A stretch of 64,000 bases of DNA from Pictodentalium vernedei (taxonomy: Eukaryota > Mollusca > Scaphopoda > Dentaliida > Dentaliidae). The DNA lies in NCBI GenBank assembly GCA_031216915.1, contig CM062294.1:27404985-27468984 (forward strand), written 5' to 3'. How positions within the stretch are numbered: position 1 is the stretch's first letter; each line of letters starts with the position of its first letter. Below the pieces are notes generated by a model that had not been told where the DNA came from, did not search any database, and was given only the letters and a program-made list of their open reading frames with translations. Position numbers and translations under genes: made by a program. Below are positions 40,868 to 50,833 of the stretch, one piece after another.

Positions 40868-42732
40868 GTGATTAAGGCGGCTGGCTGCAGGTGTTGGGGG
40901 ATAGGTGTAGGCTGGCTGTTGGCAGATGGGTACCGCTCTCGGAATAGATGGACCTGTAAACGAGAGAGAGCATCTGCATGAATATTATCTTTCCCAGGTA
41001 CATGCTGAGCTTTGAAAACAATATTATGTCTAAGACAGTGAATAACAAGGGTGCGAACTAAGGCCATAATTTGTTTATTCTTTGCCGTCTGGCCATTAAT
41101 GATAGGCACCAGTGCTTCGTTATCTGTGTGAAAGAGGACACAGTGGTTGGACATGTGTGGACCCCACAAACTGACGGCCAACACAATAGGATAAAGTTCA
41201 AGGACAGAAATAGGGAGTAGTTTGAAAAGCTCAGGCCACTGGCCGTACGTCCAATGAGAACCAAATATTGCCCCGAACCCCAATGTAGAGGATGCATCAG
41301 TAAACAGGGAGATGGTGGAACTGGAGCACCATTGGTCATGCAGAAAGAACGATGTTCCATTAAACTGGGCCAGGAAAACAAGCCATGCAGATAGGTCTCT
41401 GCGGGCACCCGCATTGAGGCGGATGTGGTGGTTGGGTTTGTTGATGCCTTTGGTAAGGTCGACCAGGCGGCGCAGGAAGGCTCGTCCTGGCCGAATGACA
41501 GTGCAGGCAAAGTTAAGAAAACCGATAATGCTCTGCAGGTCCCGGAGAGTGACTTTCTTGCGATGCTGCATGTTGGCAATGAGGGCACGTGCTTGGACCA
41601 GTTTGTCCATGGGTAGCCAGGCCTGCATGTAGGTAGAATCGAGGGTAATACCCAGAAAGACAATGCAACTAGTGGGGAGGACCGTTTTGTCCTCCGCAAG
41701 AGGGATGCCAATATCTGCACAAATGTCTTTAAATGTTTGAAGACTGGACTGGCATAGCTCTTCGGAACGGTGAATGAATAAAAAATCATCCAGGAAATGC
41801 ACCAGCGATGCAGATGTATGGTGAGCCACAATGTGATGCAAAGCTGAGCTAAAACGTTCAAACAGCTGACAAGAGGAAGAGCTTCCCATGGGGAGGCAAC
41901 GATCATAGTAGAAAGCATCGTCCCAATGGAAGCCCAGTAAAAAGTGGTCGTCAGGGTGAATGGGGAGCAGACGGAAAGCATCCTTTATGTCCAGTTTCGC
42001 CAAGAAGCTGCCCCGACCCCAGTGCTTAAGATGGGCAATGGCATCCTGGATGGACGAATATGAGACCTCCGAGCATGCCGTGGGGATGCCGTCATTGACT
42101 GAAGACCCGTGCGGGTGCGAAAGATGGTGGATTAAACGGAAGGAGCCGGGAACTTTCTTGGGCACTAGACCCAGCGGAGAGGAGTGGAAGTGACGAAAGG
42201 GTGGAACGGAGAAGGGGCCCATAATGCGCCCAACATCGATTTCATGCCGAAGCTTAGTCAGGACTGTGTTTGGCTGATCAAGAGCTGACTTTAAATTGTT
42301 GGGGAAAGGCTGGTCGGGCAGGGTACCTGAGAAACCCAGCCGGAAACCATGCCGGAAACCTTCCAGTAGAAAATCTGCATCGGGATGGCAAATGGTGCCA
42401 AGATGATGTTCCAAGCGATCAAGCTTTATGGGGGTTGGCAGGGGCAGATTGTTTCCTGCCGCCCTGTGGCACGGTGAGGGGAGGGGTTGGTTGAGAAACC
42501 TGGGAACCAGAGGAGGAACGGCGAGACCAGCAGTAGACTGCAGGGTGCTGGCGCTTGCAGAGGAAACAACGGTGTGGGAATGGACAGGAGGCACGACAGG
42601 TTTGGCCTTTGTGAAATTTGAAACACTCTCCGGACGGGACGCGAAAATTGTTGACCCGCCCATATCCCTGGGAATTCCGAAAATTGCCTGCCCGGGAGTT
42701 TTGAAAGCGGGCAGGGGTCTGGCGTGGGGCAA
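40864..42732 (-). CDS. Ngaro reverse transcriptase-RNase H
   Basis: 622 codons, uninterrupted. RT lies roughly at residues 95-380: SPLGLVPKKVPGSFRLIHHL, FLAKLDIKDAFRLLPIHPDD with the first catalytic Asp, the GSSSSCQLF primer-contact region, and a catalytic FLDDF box (F in place of Y, common in this group). RNase H lies at about 470-600: LFTDASS, ELYPIVLA, FHTDNEAL and a final KDNIHADALSR supplying the D-E-D-D residues. It overlaps the gag frame by 314 nt in the +1 register and has no ATG at its start, so it is probably made by frameshifting. It copies the element RNA in the cytoplasm or nucleus. No lesions seen. Confidence 0.92.
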   Translation of the reverse strand: MPHARPLPAFKTPGQAIFGIPRDMGGSTIFASRPESVSNFTKAKPVVPPVHSHTVVSSASASTLQSTAGLAVPPLVPRFLNQPLPSPCHRAAGNNLPLPTPIKLDRLEHHLGTICHPDADFLLEGFRHGFRLGFSGTLPDQPFPNNLKSALDQPNTVLTKLRHEIDVGRIMGPFSVPPFRHFHSSPLGLVPKKVPGSFRLIHHLSHPHGSSVNDGIPTACSEVSYSSIQDAIAHLKHWGRGSFLAKLDIKDAFRLLPIHPDDHFLLGFHWDDAFYYDRCLPMGSSSSCQLFERFSSALHHIVAHHTSASLVHFLDDFLFIHRSEELCQSSLQTFKDICADIGIPLAEDKTVLPTSCIVFLGITLDSTYMQAWLPMDKLVQARALIANMQHRKKVTLRDLQSIIGFLNFACTVIRPGRAFLRRLVDLTKGINKPNHHIRLNAGARRDLSAWLVFLAQFNGTSFFLHDQWCSSSTISLFTDASSTLGFGAIFGSHWTYGQWPELFKLLPISVLELYPIVLAVSLWGPHMSNHCVLFHTDNEALVPIINGQTAKNKQIMALVRTLVIHCLRHNIVFKAQHVPGKDNIHADALSRLQVHLFRERYPSANSQPTPIPQHLQPAALIT

Positions 42733-43903
42733 CCTGATCCATCAGCTCCCAGTGGATCATGTTCCAAGGTAACTTTAACGATTCCCGCAGGGCGCGAAAC
42801 TGTTCGTCATAGAGGAACCAGTCTGAGCCCTTCAGGGCCAGCGCCCTGATGTTTACCAAATAGCGCATGAGATGGGGAGACTGAGTAGCATGTCGCTGCG
42901 AGTAGATGGCGACAAAGGTATAGAACGCTGTGGTCCACTGGTCCAAGCTGAGGTGATGACGGCTTGGAGCGTGGGCCACACACAAAGACGGGGTGCCCGA
43001 ATCAAGGTTCCCTAAGGTGAGGACTGAGGCTGGTTGGTGGTGGTCCTTTCCTAACAATACGTCCATATGTATAAAATGGTCATCCCAAATTTTCTCCTTA
43101 ATGGCCAATGGAATAAAGGCGTCCAATGGGGTAGCAAGAGAATGAAACACTGGGAGAGATGCATCAAGGACAGGAGAGAGAGAAGGTGACAGAGAAGAAG
43201 AAAGTTCACAGGTAGGAGGACATGAGGTGAAAGCCGGAGGAGAGGTGACCATAGAAATACTCTGACCTGGTTGTGGGAGCGGTGCAGAAGGAATGGCAGT
43301 GTCTGGCAAAACTTCCCCCAATGGGGCATCCTGTACAGGTGGTTGTTCAATGCGAATGGCCGACGAAGCCTGGTCCCGGCGTAACTGATTCACTGTTTCC
43401 GCCAACTGGTTAACTGACTGCTGTATGGAGACTAATGCATCGGAAGACATCTGGTCGGTGGAGTGCTGAGGTCGCTGGTTGGAGGACTGTGGTTGCAGAC
43501 CCTCACCTAGGCTGGATGTTTGAGGCTGCATATTCATAGGTGTCTCCAAAACTGGAGGAGACACAGCAAGTGGTTGACGTGAAGTTTCTCTGGCTCGCCC
43601 CCGGGCACGAGAACTGGCACGGCGGGTAGTGGTCCGAATTTGAGCTGTAGTGGGTGCAAGGGCAGAAATGTCTTGTCTGGGCCCGGGAGCGGAATGCAAT
43701 GAAGGAATGACGTCTGGTGAAGGCTGTGTACTGACAGCAGAGAGATGTGGATTGAGAACTGAGGCCGAAATGACAGAGTCCGACTGAGACGGCGGTATCG
43801 CTATGGTGGAAGGGCCAGAGTGATCCCCAGTCTGGGCAGAAAGAACAATTGCACGTCGCAGACTTTGGCGTGTAGCAGCAGCCCTACGTCTTCTGGGAGG
43901 CAT
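42419..43903 (-). CDS. Ngaro gag-like protein with CCCH-type zinc finger
   Basis: 494 residues from the ATG at 43903 (MPPRRRRAAATRQSLRRA, basic start). The frame is open farther upstream only through a T-rich tract. Residues ~1-230 are Ser/Pro/Gln-rich and low complexity. The central part (~230-370, FIPLAIKEKIWDDHFIHMDV..) is likely the capsid-like fold. Near the C-terminus, CFKFHKGQTCRASCPFPHRC has C-x8-C-x3-C-x3-H spacing close to a CCCH zinc finger, followed by another Cys pair (FLCKRQHPAVYCW). This is a probable RNA-binding module. It overlaps the RT ORF by 314 nt. Confidence 0.8.
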   Translation of the reverse strand: MPPRRRRAAATRQSLRRAIVLSAQTGDHSGPSTIAIPPSQSDSVISASVLNPHLSAVSTQPSPDVIPSLHSAPGPRQDISALAPTTAQIRTTTRRASSRARGRARETSRQPLAVSPPVLETPMNMQPQTSSLGEGLQPQSSNQRPQHSTDQMSSDALVSIQQSVNQLAETVNQLRRDQASSAIRIEQPPVQDAPLGEVLPDTAIPSAPLPQPGQSISMVTSPPAFTSCPPTCELSSSLSPSLSPVLDASLPVFHSLATPLDAFIPLAIKEKIWDDHFIHMDVLLGKDHHQPASVLTLGNLDSGTPSLCVAHAPSRHHLSLDQWTTAFYTFVAIYSQRHATQSPHLMRYLVNIRALALKGSDWFLYDEQFRALRESLKLPWNMIHWELMDQVAPRQTPARFQNSRAGNFRNSQGYGRVNNFRVPSGECFKFHKGQTCRASCPFPHRCFLCKRQHPAVYCWSRRSSSGSQVSQPTPPLTVPQGGRKQSAPANPHKA

Positions 43904-44529
43904 CTGAAAAGAAAGGAAACAGAGTGAACCAAAGAAAATACAAATACCCTCAACAGCATACCCAACAGCGCGATAGTAGAAACCAAAGGAGGGTTTCCAT
44001 TCTGGTATCCGCGGGGGTGGTTTGTGGAGTGGTGGTGGAGTTCCTTGATATGTGCATATGCATGTCATGCCCGAGGTAAGATAGATAAAACGCAAGGAAA
44101 TATGGAAGCAGAAAACCAGGGGGGGGGGGGGCATAATATGCCCCCACCAGCATGCCCGACCCAGGATGGGAAGGTGTGAGTGTGGGGCGCGCAGCACCAC
44201 GTGCTGGGATGGGGCTAACGTAAAAGACACCCACCCAAAGCTTCCCCAGCATGTACAGAGTGAGTGGAAACGGGCATAGCCCAGAGGAAGGGAGCAGAAA
44301 GGAAACGGAGTGCACAAAAAAGGGGGGGGGGGGGGGCAGATACAAGAGGACCGAGCCCAACTCGCCGGCCTCCCCCAAGGACCAGACCAACACACCGGCC
44401 TGATCAAACAAACGGTCACCCTGAAAAAACAAAGTCCAGGTAACTGCCGCCAACAGGGCAAGGTAGACAAAAGGCTCCCACAAGGCACTGGAAGGGCAAC
44501 TGTGGGGCATCGAATAAGCTTGCTGAGAG

Positions 44530-44564
<35 letters not shown>

Positions 44565-45285
44565 AAAAACAAAACAAAACAAAATTAATTTTGAGAACGT
44601 GGGGGATCAGGGCGAGATAAGCAGGGAAATCAGAACGGCCCTGACTGCAGGCAAGCCAGAACGGCCCTGACTGCAAGTGGTATCGGGCAACGCCCCGGAG
44701 TGATGAGGTGCAGAGACCGGTACGCCATGGAGGGCGACACAAGCTAACAATCTGGGCAAGGAAAAAGCAAGCGAAACCATTGGGTGACCTTAGCCTTTGT
44801 GCATCCAGTGGAATATAAACAGAGCCAATGCTCCCGGGAGGGGGGGGGGGGGGGGTGGGGGCAAAGCAGTAAACAGTGATAGGAAACCCTGGTCATGGCA
44901 CGGACCAGGAAACAGCATGTGCTATCGGGCTGAGTGCCCACTGGCAGGCTACTAATAAGCAACGCAAAGGGTAGACCTGGGGCAAGTGCGCCCCCAGGGC
45001 GCAATTTAACTGGAATAGCATAGCCCTGTGCTCGCCAATTTCTGAATTTTGCTATTCAAGATTTATGAGTTTCAAGTGCTTTTGGATTAACTGTTAATCA
45101 ATGTACCAGGGTGAATAGTAAATTGCTATACAAAATTTTCAGAGTCAATCAAGCCCAGCCCCCCCCCCCCCCCCCCCCCCCCCCCACAACGCGTCCGTAG
45201 TTTTTTTTTTTTTTTTTTTTTGTTTGCGCGTGGGGGGGGGGGGGGGGGGGGTGTTGAAGGTGCTGATAAACAGAGACCCAAGACA
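43904..45285. other. Ngaro inter-ORF region with homopolymers
   Basis: 1.4 kb between the SGNH stop and the gag start. It holds an A/T tract at 44530-44562, G tracts at 44119-44131, 44321-44336, 44837-44855 and 45232-45250, a C tract at 45160-45184 and a T tract at 45199-45220. It also has a two-unit 24-bp repeat (CCAGAACGGCCCTGACTGCA, 44630-44678). No supported ORF. It may hold splice or reinitiation signals for gag expression, but I cannot identify any. Confidence 0.6.
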
Positions 45286-45864
45286 TTACGAGGTCAGACG
45301 GCGACGGGCACTGAGCATAGCACCCCGCAGGCTAAAATAGAAACGCCTATTACCCACACGAGAGAGATGTACCCCATCTCCGGCGAACAAGCCCTGGGGC
45401 GATGGGTTGAAACGGCGGTGCTTCCAAAACATTAAGTATGGCGGTCGGATACACAGGTTTTCCAGTCGGACGTTGAATTCCCACAAGTAGGAATTATACA
45501 CGTCATCGTTCCGCCAGAATTCCGAACACAAAACGACGAGCTTGACACCGTACGATGAGTGGAGGAGAGTTGCGAATTCGAACAGCCGGGAAGCCACCCC
45601 AGCCGGGTCAGCCGAAACAGAGGCAAGATCATTTCCACCGAGCTGAATAATGACCGCATCGGGGTGGAAAAGGCCTAAGACTCCCAGCCCCTCATCGTAC
45701 GCCCTGTCGATGGTTAACCCCCCAAGACCTAAATAGCGGACATCGCAATCAGGACAACCCAGATCCGTCCGACAATTCACGTGGTGGCGGTCCATAAATT
45801 CACGAAAACGCCTTACAAAACTATGACCCAAAAGTAAAATTTTGTGGGGGGTACGAGGAGACAT
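45286..45864 (-). CDS. SGNH/GDSL-type hydrolase encoded by the Ngaro element
   Basis: 192 residues from the ATG at 45864, the first ORF after A1. The SGNH blocks are complete: block I GHSFVRRF with nucleophile S15, block II Gly near G49 (LGLGGLTI), block III GGND at 76-79, block V DGVH at 163-166 with D163 and H166. The fold is that of small lipases/esterases; substrate unknown. SGNH domains are known in some Ngaro and CR1-type retroelements, where their role is unsettled (membrane or ester hydrolysis has been suggested). Here it is a separate 5' ORF ~1.4 kb before gag. The intact frame suggests selection or youth. Confidence 0.9.
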   Translation of the reverse strand: MSPRTPHKILLLGHSFVRRFREFMDRHHVNCRTDLGCPDCDVRYLGLGGLTIDRAYDEGLGVLGLFHPDAVIIQLGGNDLASVSADPAGVASRLFEFATLLHSSYGVKLVVLCSEFWRNDDVYNSYLWEFNVRLENLCIRPPYLMFWKHRRFNPSPQGLFAGDGVHLSRVGNRRFYFSLRGAMLSARRRLTS

Positions 45865-45963
45865 TGTAATGGAATCAAAAATTGAACGATACAGAGCTTA
45901 CCGTGGTGGAGCAGATCCAAAACGAATCCGTGCGAGAAATTCACAAAAGAAGCACAACGCCAA
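45865..45963. other. Ngaro 5' leader between A1 and the SGNH ORF
   Basis: About 100 bp with an AAAAATTGAACGATACAGAG sequence. It separates A1 from the first start codon. The promoter is expected in or beside A1, but no core element can be recognised. Confidence 0.5.
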
Positions 45964-46360
45964 AAAAAATGGCAACTTGTCCCTTCCACAGAAAGCTGGA
46001 GAATGCTGCCACAGTGTTGCGATATTCAGACGGGTCCAAGAATTGACCAATGGGCATTCCTGAAATTTCGCGGGACTCAATTAGCCGAAACAATGGGGGG
46101 TATAGTTTGTTCTAGTTTTGTGGAGGTGCCAACATTGGTAAGGGAAATGCCTGGAATTTGACAATTGCCAGGGATTTTGAAGTACATTATACGTCAATCA
46201 GATGCCAAAATTTAAATATTCAAAAGGGGAATTTTCCGTGACTTGATTTCTGTCCCATCTGTAACTCGAACTGTTGAACTTTCTTATCTTCTTTACCTTT
46301 GATTGAACTTTGCGTATCTCCCATAAAGACATTTATGCTCATGACATAAATGTAGATTTA
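45964..46360 (-). repeat. Ngaro A1 repeat (5' outer)
   Basis: 397-bp copy of A2. Its outer edge GTAGATTTA joins minisatellite ACATCTCTTGAG. By analogy it contains the transcription start. Confidence 0.9.
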
Positions 46361-47437
46361 ACATCTCTTGAGTTTATATCTGTATAATACAAGTTAACAT
46401 ATTAGAGTTTATATATGTATAATACTACATGTAGGTAATATCTCTTGAGTTTATAAATGTAAAATACTAGTTAATATCTGTCGAGTTTATAGATGTATAA
46501 TACAAGTTAACATATTGGAGTTTTTATATGTATAGTTAACATCTATTAACTTTATATTATGTATAATACCAGTTAACATATCGAGTTTATAAGTATACAA
46601 TACCAGTTAACATCACTTGACTTTATATATGTATAACACTATTTAACATCTCTTGAGTTTATATTTGTATAATACAAGTTTACGTATCAGTTTATATATG
46701 TATAATACATGAAGGTAACATCTCTTGAGTTTATGTATGTGTAATACTAGTTAACATCTCTTGAGTTTATAGATGTATAATACAGGTTAACGTATCAGAG
46801 TTTATATATGTATAACACTAGTTAATATCTATTGACTTTATATTATGTATAATACCAATTAACATCTTGAGTTTATAGATGTATAATACTAGTTAACATC
46901 TCGAGTTTATATATGTATAATACTAGTTAACATCTCTTGAGTTTATATAGTAAAATACTAGTTAACATCTCTTGAGTTTATATGTGTTTTATACTCTAGT
47001 TAACATATTTTGAGTTCATATGTGTATAATACTAGTTAATGTATCAGAGTTTACATATGTATAACACTGGTTAACAACTCTTGAGTTAAAATATGTATAA
47101 CACTAGTCAACATCTCTTGAGTCTATATATATAACACTATATTACATCTTTTGAGTTTATATGTGTATAATATTAGATAATGTATCAGAGTTTATATATG
47201 AATAACACAAGTTAACATCTCTTGAGTCTATATCTAAAACACTATTTAACATCTTTTGAGTTTATATGTGTATAATACTAGTTAATGTGTCAGAGCTGTT
47301 TGAGTTTATATTTGTATAATACTAGTTAATTAATCAGAGTTTATGGATGAATAACACTAGTTAACATCTCTTGAGTTTATATATGTATAACACTAGTTAA
47401 ACACTACTTAACATCTCTTGCTTTTATATAGTAAGTA
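46361..47437. repeat. ~36-bp AT-rich minisatellite, block 1
   Basis: Diverged tandem units with consensus GTTAACATCTCTTGAGTTTA-TATATGTATAATACTA; unit length varies 30-40 bp. About 29 units. This is the right-hand continuation of the stub at 37862. Non-coding. It ends where the LINE tail begins. Confidence 0.92.
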
Positions 47438-47981
47438 AATAAGTAAGTAATTCTTTATTAGCGTGACATGTGCAACAGATTCAATACCTTTTACCTTTAC
47501 AATAATGCACCTGGCCAATCTGACCTATATGTCACGTTAGATTAACCATGACTAACTCGCATGCTCGAATGTACGCTCGTCACAGTTATACAGCCCTACC
47601 CCACCCCGATCCGACTACCACCCCAACCTCCCTCTGTATCCTCCTCCCCCACGCAGTACACACACATGCCTTGTATAAAGGCAGTCATGTCTTGTTTTCT
47701 CTAACAGGGTCATTGCACAGACATCATTTACCATCGATACCTACAAACCATCCATTCGTGGCAAGCAGCAGTCAGGAATACAGGTCATCGCCTTAGAAAG
47801 ATGGGCTCTGGAAGACAACTAAAGTTTAAATAGCTATTCTCATGTATTACGCTGACCATTTTTGGCCGTTGCGTCATGTTACCGGGTCAACGTTCAAGCT
47901 GGGTCATTAATTCATCATGGGGTTTCGATGAATGAGAAACATAAAAGTCAATGAATTATTTAACTTCCAGTTCCAAATACT
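47438..47981 (-). other. LINE 3' UTR and tail
   Basis: Includes the TTAC-type tail at 47440-47462, a pyrimidine-rich block on the plus strand (CCCTACCCCACCCCGATCCG, 47594-47640) and CATAAAAGTCAATGAATTAT just after the ORF2 stop. The plus-strand frame 47548-47796 is not supported. Confidence 0.6.
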
Positions 47982-50219
47982 TCACATAAGTGACAATGCG
48001 ATTATGTCTAAAGACGCATTATAATGAGACCGTTTTCTCCTATCATAAGCTCTTGTGAGATAAGTAGCAGTTTGTCGAGGGTAATTTACAAGTAACATTT
48101 TCAAAATGCTACTACCAAGAGGAAGTATAATCTGGTCATGGGTATCTGAAACGTATTTCATAAGATTTTCTCTCAAATCAGAGTAAAATGGGCATTTCAG
48201 TAAGAAATGGAATTCATCTTCAATTTCGTTCCTAGTACAAAACAAGCATAATCTGTCTATTTTTTCATTTTTATATCGACCAGTCTCAGCCCGCAGTGGA
48301 AGAACTCCACATCTATATTGGGCCATTATAGACCTTTCATATCGGTTTAACGCCATTTTAATATAATTTTCTGTTTGATAAGCATCTTTGAAAGTAATAT
48401 ATGTTCGAAGCTTTGGAACAAAAGTAATACCACTCAACCATTTAAAATTGCTATTACTTTTGAGTTTGGTTTCAGACTCCTTTATATTATACGGGAGTTT
48501 ATGCTCGTATACAGACAATTTCTCCAAATTTTCAAATATACTCTTCACCTCGTAACAGCATCCCTTTTCACTGTTTTCATAATCCCATAGAAATATTTTA
48601 TATAATAGACGATTTCTATCAAGGTTTACCAGTCGGTTCCAAAGCCGAAGCATATTAATTCATCTCCTTTCAATTGACTGAGTTAATCCCATTTCACCGA
48701 TTACCGCCAGCGTTGGTGTAAACCTGTGAACACCTAAGTAATACCTTAAGGCTTTATTTTGTACTGTGTCAATACATGCTAATTTTTTAAACCCCCATAC
48801 CCCGGATCCGTAATCAAGTATTGGTGTAACACAGCTTTCATACAATTTCTGATACGTTGCAAATCCAATATCTTTGTATGGGTATATCTTAGAAATCATG
48901 GCACCGAGTGCTCTACTTCCAGCTTGAGCTAACACATTTGCAGTATCGGTGTAATCCCTAAACTCATTTAAAACCACCCAGAGATATTTATATTTATCCA
49001 CTATTTCCAAATCGCATTCACCCAGTTTGAAGGAAAATTGACTTCTTCGTATTCTAGCATTCCTAAAATGCACAATTTTTGTTTTTTCCCTATTAATCAA
49101 CATTTTCCATTTTCTACACCAACTAGAAACAATGTCAAGCATTGCTTGCAAATCGTTTTCATTCTCACTGACTAAAAGTATGTCATCTGCATACAATAGA
49201 ATTGACACGTTTGTTATTCCAATGGAAACGCCTTTATTTACATCAATAATCAAGCGTGCTAAGTCATCTATGAAAAGAGTAAACATTGTCGGCGACAAGT
49301 TATCCCCTTGTTTAATGCCTGACTTGCACGTGAACATGTCAGTTAAGCCATTGTTTATCCTAACACATGATAAGGTCAAATCATACATGCTTTTAATTGA
49401 TTGATACATTTTACCATCTACACCAAGCTTCAATAATTTATATAACATATTGCGATCCACTTTATCAAAGGCCTTTTTAAAGTCAATAAAACAAGAGAAA
49501 ATTTGTGTTTTTCCTCGAATCAACGTAGTCAAGGCATAAATATTATCAATACAAGAACGATTTGCTCGAAATCCACATTGTTCATCAACAATATAATTAT
49601 TCAGCTTGGCAAATTCCATCGAATGATTATTTAAAACATTGTTATAAAGTTTGCAGCAGGTTGACAACAACGATATCCCTCTATAATTTAATGGAGCCCT
49701 CTGATCTAATTTTCTATCTTTAGGTATTGGCGATATAATACTTTTTTTCCAGGGAGTTGGAATTATTCCAGTGTCAAAAATAAACTGAAATAGCGAGAGT
49801 AAAACATTAGCTACCACAGGATTTTTTAATGACTCGTAAGGAATCTTGTCACACCCAACCGCCTTCCCATTTTTGGCCTTTTTAAGGACATTTTCAATTT
49901 CACTAAACTCAATTTGCCAATTTAAGTCTACATTTGATTCATATAAGGGCTCCAGGTATTTTTTTTCTTTAAAATTTTTCTCTTCGATGATATACTTTTG
50001 AAATTCGATATCAAAATTTTCACCTTCATCACCTGGATTGTATAAATTGGAGAAAGTTGCCCTCCATTGTCCCAGCACCCTCTCCTTATCATTAGACACA
50101 GTCCCATCCTCACAGAGTACCTCATCAGGAATTTTCGACTTTCCCTTAGGCCCTAAGTCATTTAATTTATTCCAGAAATCTCTCGGATTGTTTGTTAATA
50201 CTTTTTCAATTTCAATCAT
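47982..50219 (-). pseudogene. LINE ORF2: reverse transcriptase and C-terminal domain
   Basis: One reading frame broken by a single TGA at 48660-48662. RT features: FWNKLNDLGPKGKSKIP at the start, GKAVGCDKIPYESLK, the PLNYRGISLLSTCCKLYN block, FRANRSCIDNI, catalytic Asp in FIDFKKAFDKVDR, GIKQGDNLSPTMFTLFIDDL, and the LLYADDILLVSENENDL catalytic box (Y-A-D-D). After the stop, the frame resumes with MLRLWNRLVNLDRNRLLYK and a C-terminal C-x2-C..H-x4-C knuckle (LFCTRNEIEDEFHFLLKCPF). The stop probably replaced a Trp or Arg codon. An upstream in-frame TGA lies near 50250. Confidence 0.88.
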
Positions 50220-50334
50220 TAAAGATTTCTTATATTCTCGTTTGTAACTTCAGAGTTTTTTATTAAACAGTTTTCCGGCACTCTTAAATTCAGAGAGGGG
50301 TGTAGGTAATTTATCATTTTTATTTTTATTATGC

Positions 50335-50832
50335 TTAAGAAAAAAATTTCTCCTTTTCATTCATAATTTTCCACAGATTTGTAAGATTATCATTCCAATA
50401 CGGTTTCAAGAATTTGAATTTCTTGTTCGATTTTGAGGCAGTATTAAGGCCAAAATTTGGAATATGCACTCTTATTTTGTCTAATACCGCATCTGCAAAA
50501 CTATCAGATAGAGCATCTACAGACTGTTGTGTTTCACGACAGGACTCTATTTCATTAATAAGCTCATTCATACATTGCACGAATAGCGCTGAGCTCCTGA
50601 AGCTCTCGGGAAGTGATTTTTTAATTTTATTTGGGTAACTAACCTTTGTTTTTTCGTACCTCACACCGACATTGGATATATCAGTATTGTATTCAAAAGT
50701 TAGAAAGCTGTCATCTGAGGGTTTACTTCTCTCTCCGACAAAATTTATAAGATTAAACTTTTCAATAAGATCAGACTGTATGTGAACCTGAAAATTTTCA
50801 CATTTTTTTAAAATAGAATGTGACACGCACAT
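50335..50832 (-). pseudogene. LINE ORF2 linker region
   Basis: About 165 codons between endonuclease and RT: CVSHSILKKCENFQVHIQSD (the C-terminal endonuclease strand following the DYIV motif), then RSSALFVQCMNELINEIESC and FLKPYWNDNLTNLWKIMNEK, a pattern typical of LINE linkers before the RT. It is in a different frame from the RT part, so a frameshift lies near 50250-50340. Its start is the left edge of the TA element insertion. Confidence 0.8.
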
Positions 50833-50833
50833 A

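Larger units (their letters stand above)
37926..46355 (-). mobile_element. Ngaro-type tyrosine-recombinase retrotransposon, near-intact
   Basis: An ~8.4-kb element transcribed leftward. Order on its own strand: A1 (46360-45964), SGNH hydrolase, gag-like ORF, RT-RNase H, tyrosine recombinase, B1 (39907-39603), A2 (39607-39211), ~985-bp spacer, B2 (38225-37921). Paired copies are direct repeats, the split-repeat structure of Ngaro elements, not LTRs. There is no target duplication. Both outer edges share ATTTA with the empty minisatellite unit (..CACTATTTAACATCTC..), and the A2/B1 junction also carries ATTTA, as expected if a circular intermediate was integrated by the recombinase. Both repeat pairs look identical, suggesting recent insertion. 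Confidence 0.9.

Noticed and set aside
41058-41981. 307-codon minus-strand ORF within the RT region
   Set aside because: Out-of-frame shadow of the RT-RNase H ORF; its composition and lack of motifs do not support a second protein.
43904-44572. N-terminal extension of the Ngaro gag ORF with a poly-Phe start
   Set aside because: The upstream frame reads through an A/T homopolymer and low-complexity sequence. The ATG at 43903 (MPPRRRR) is a better start.
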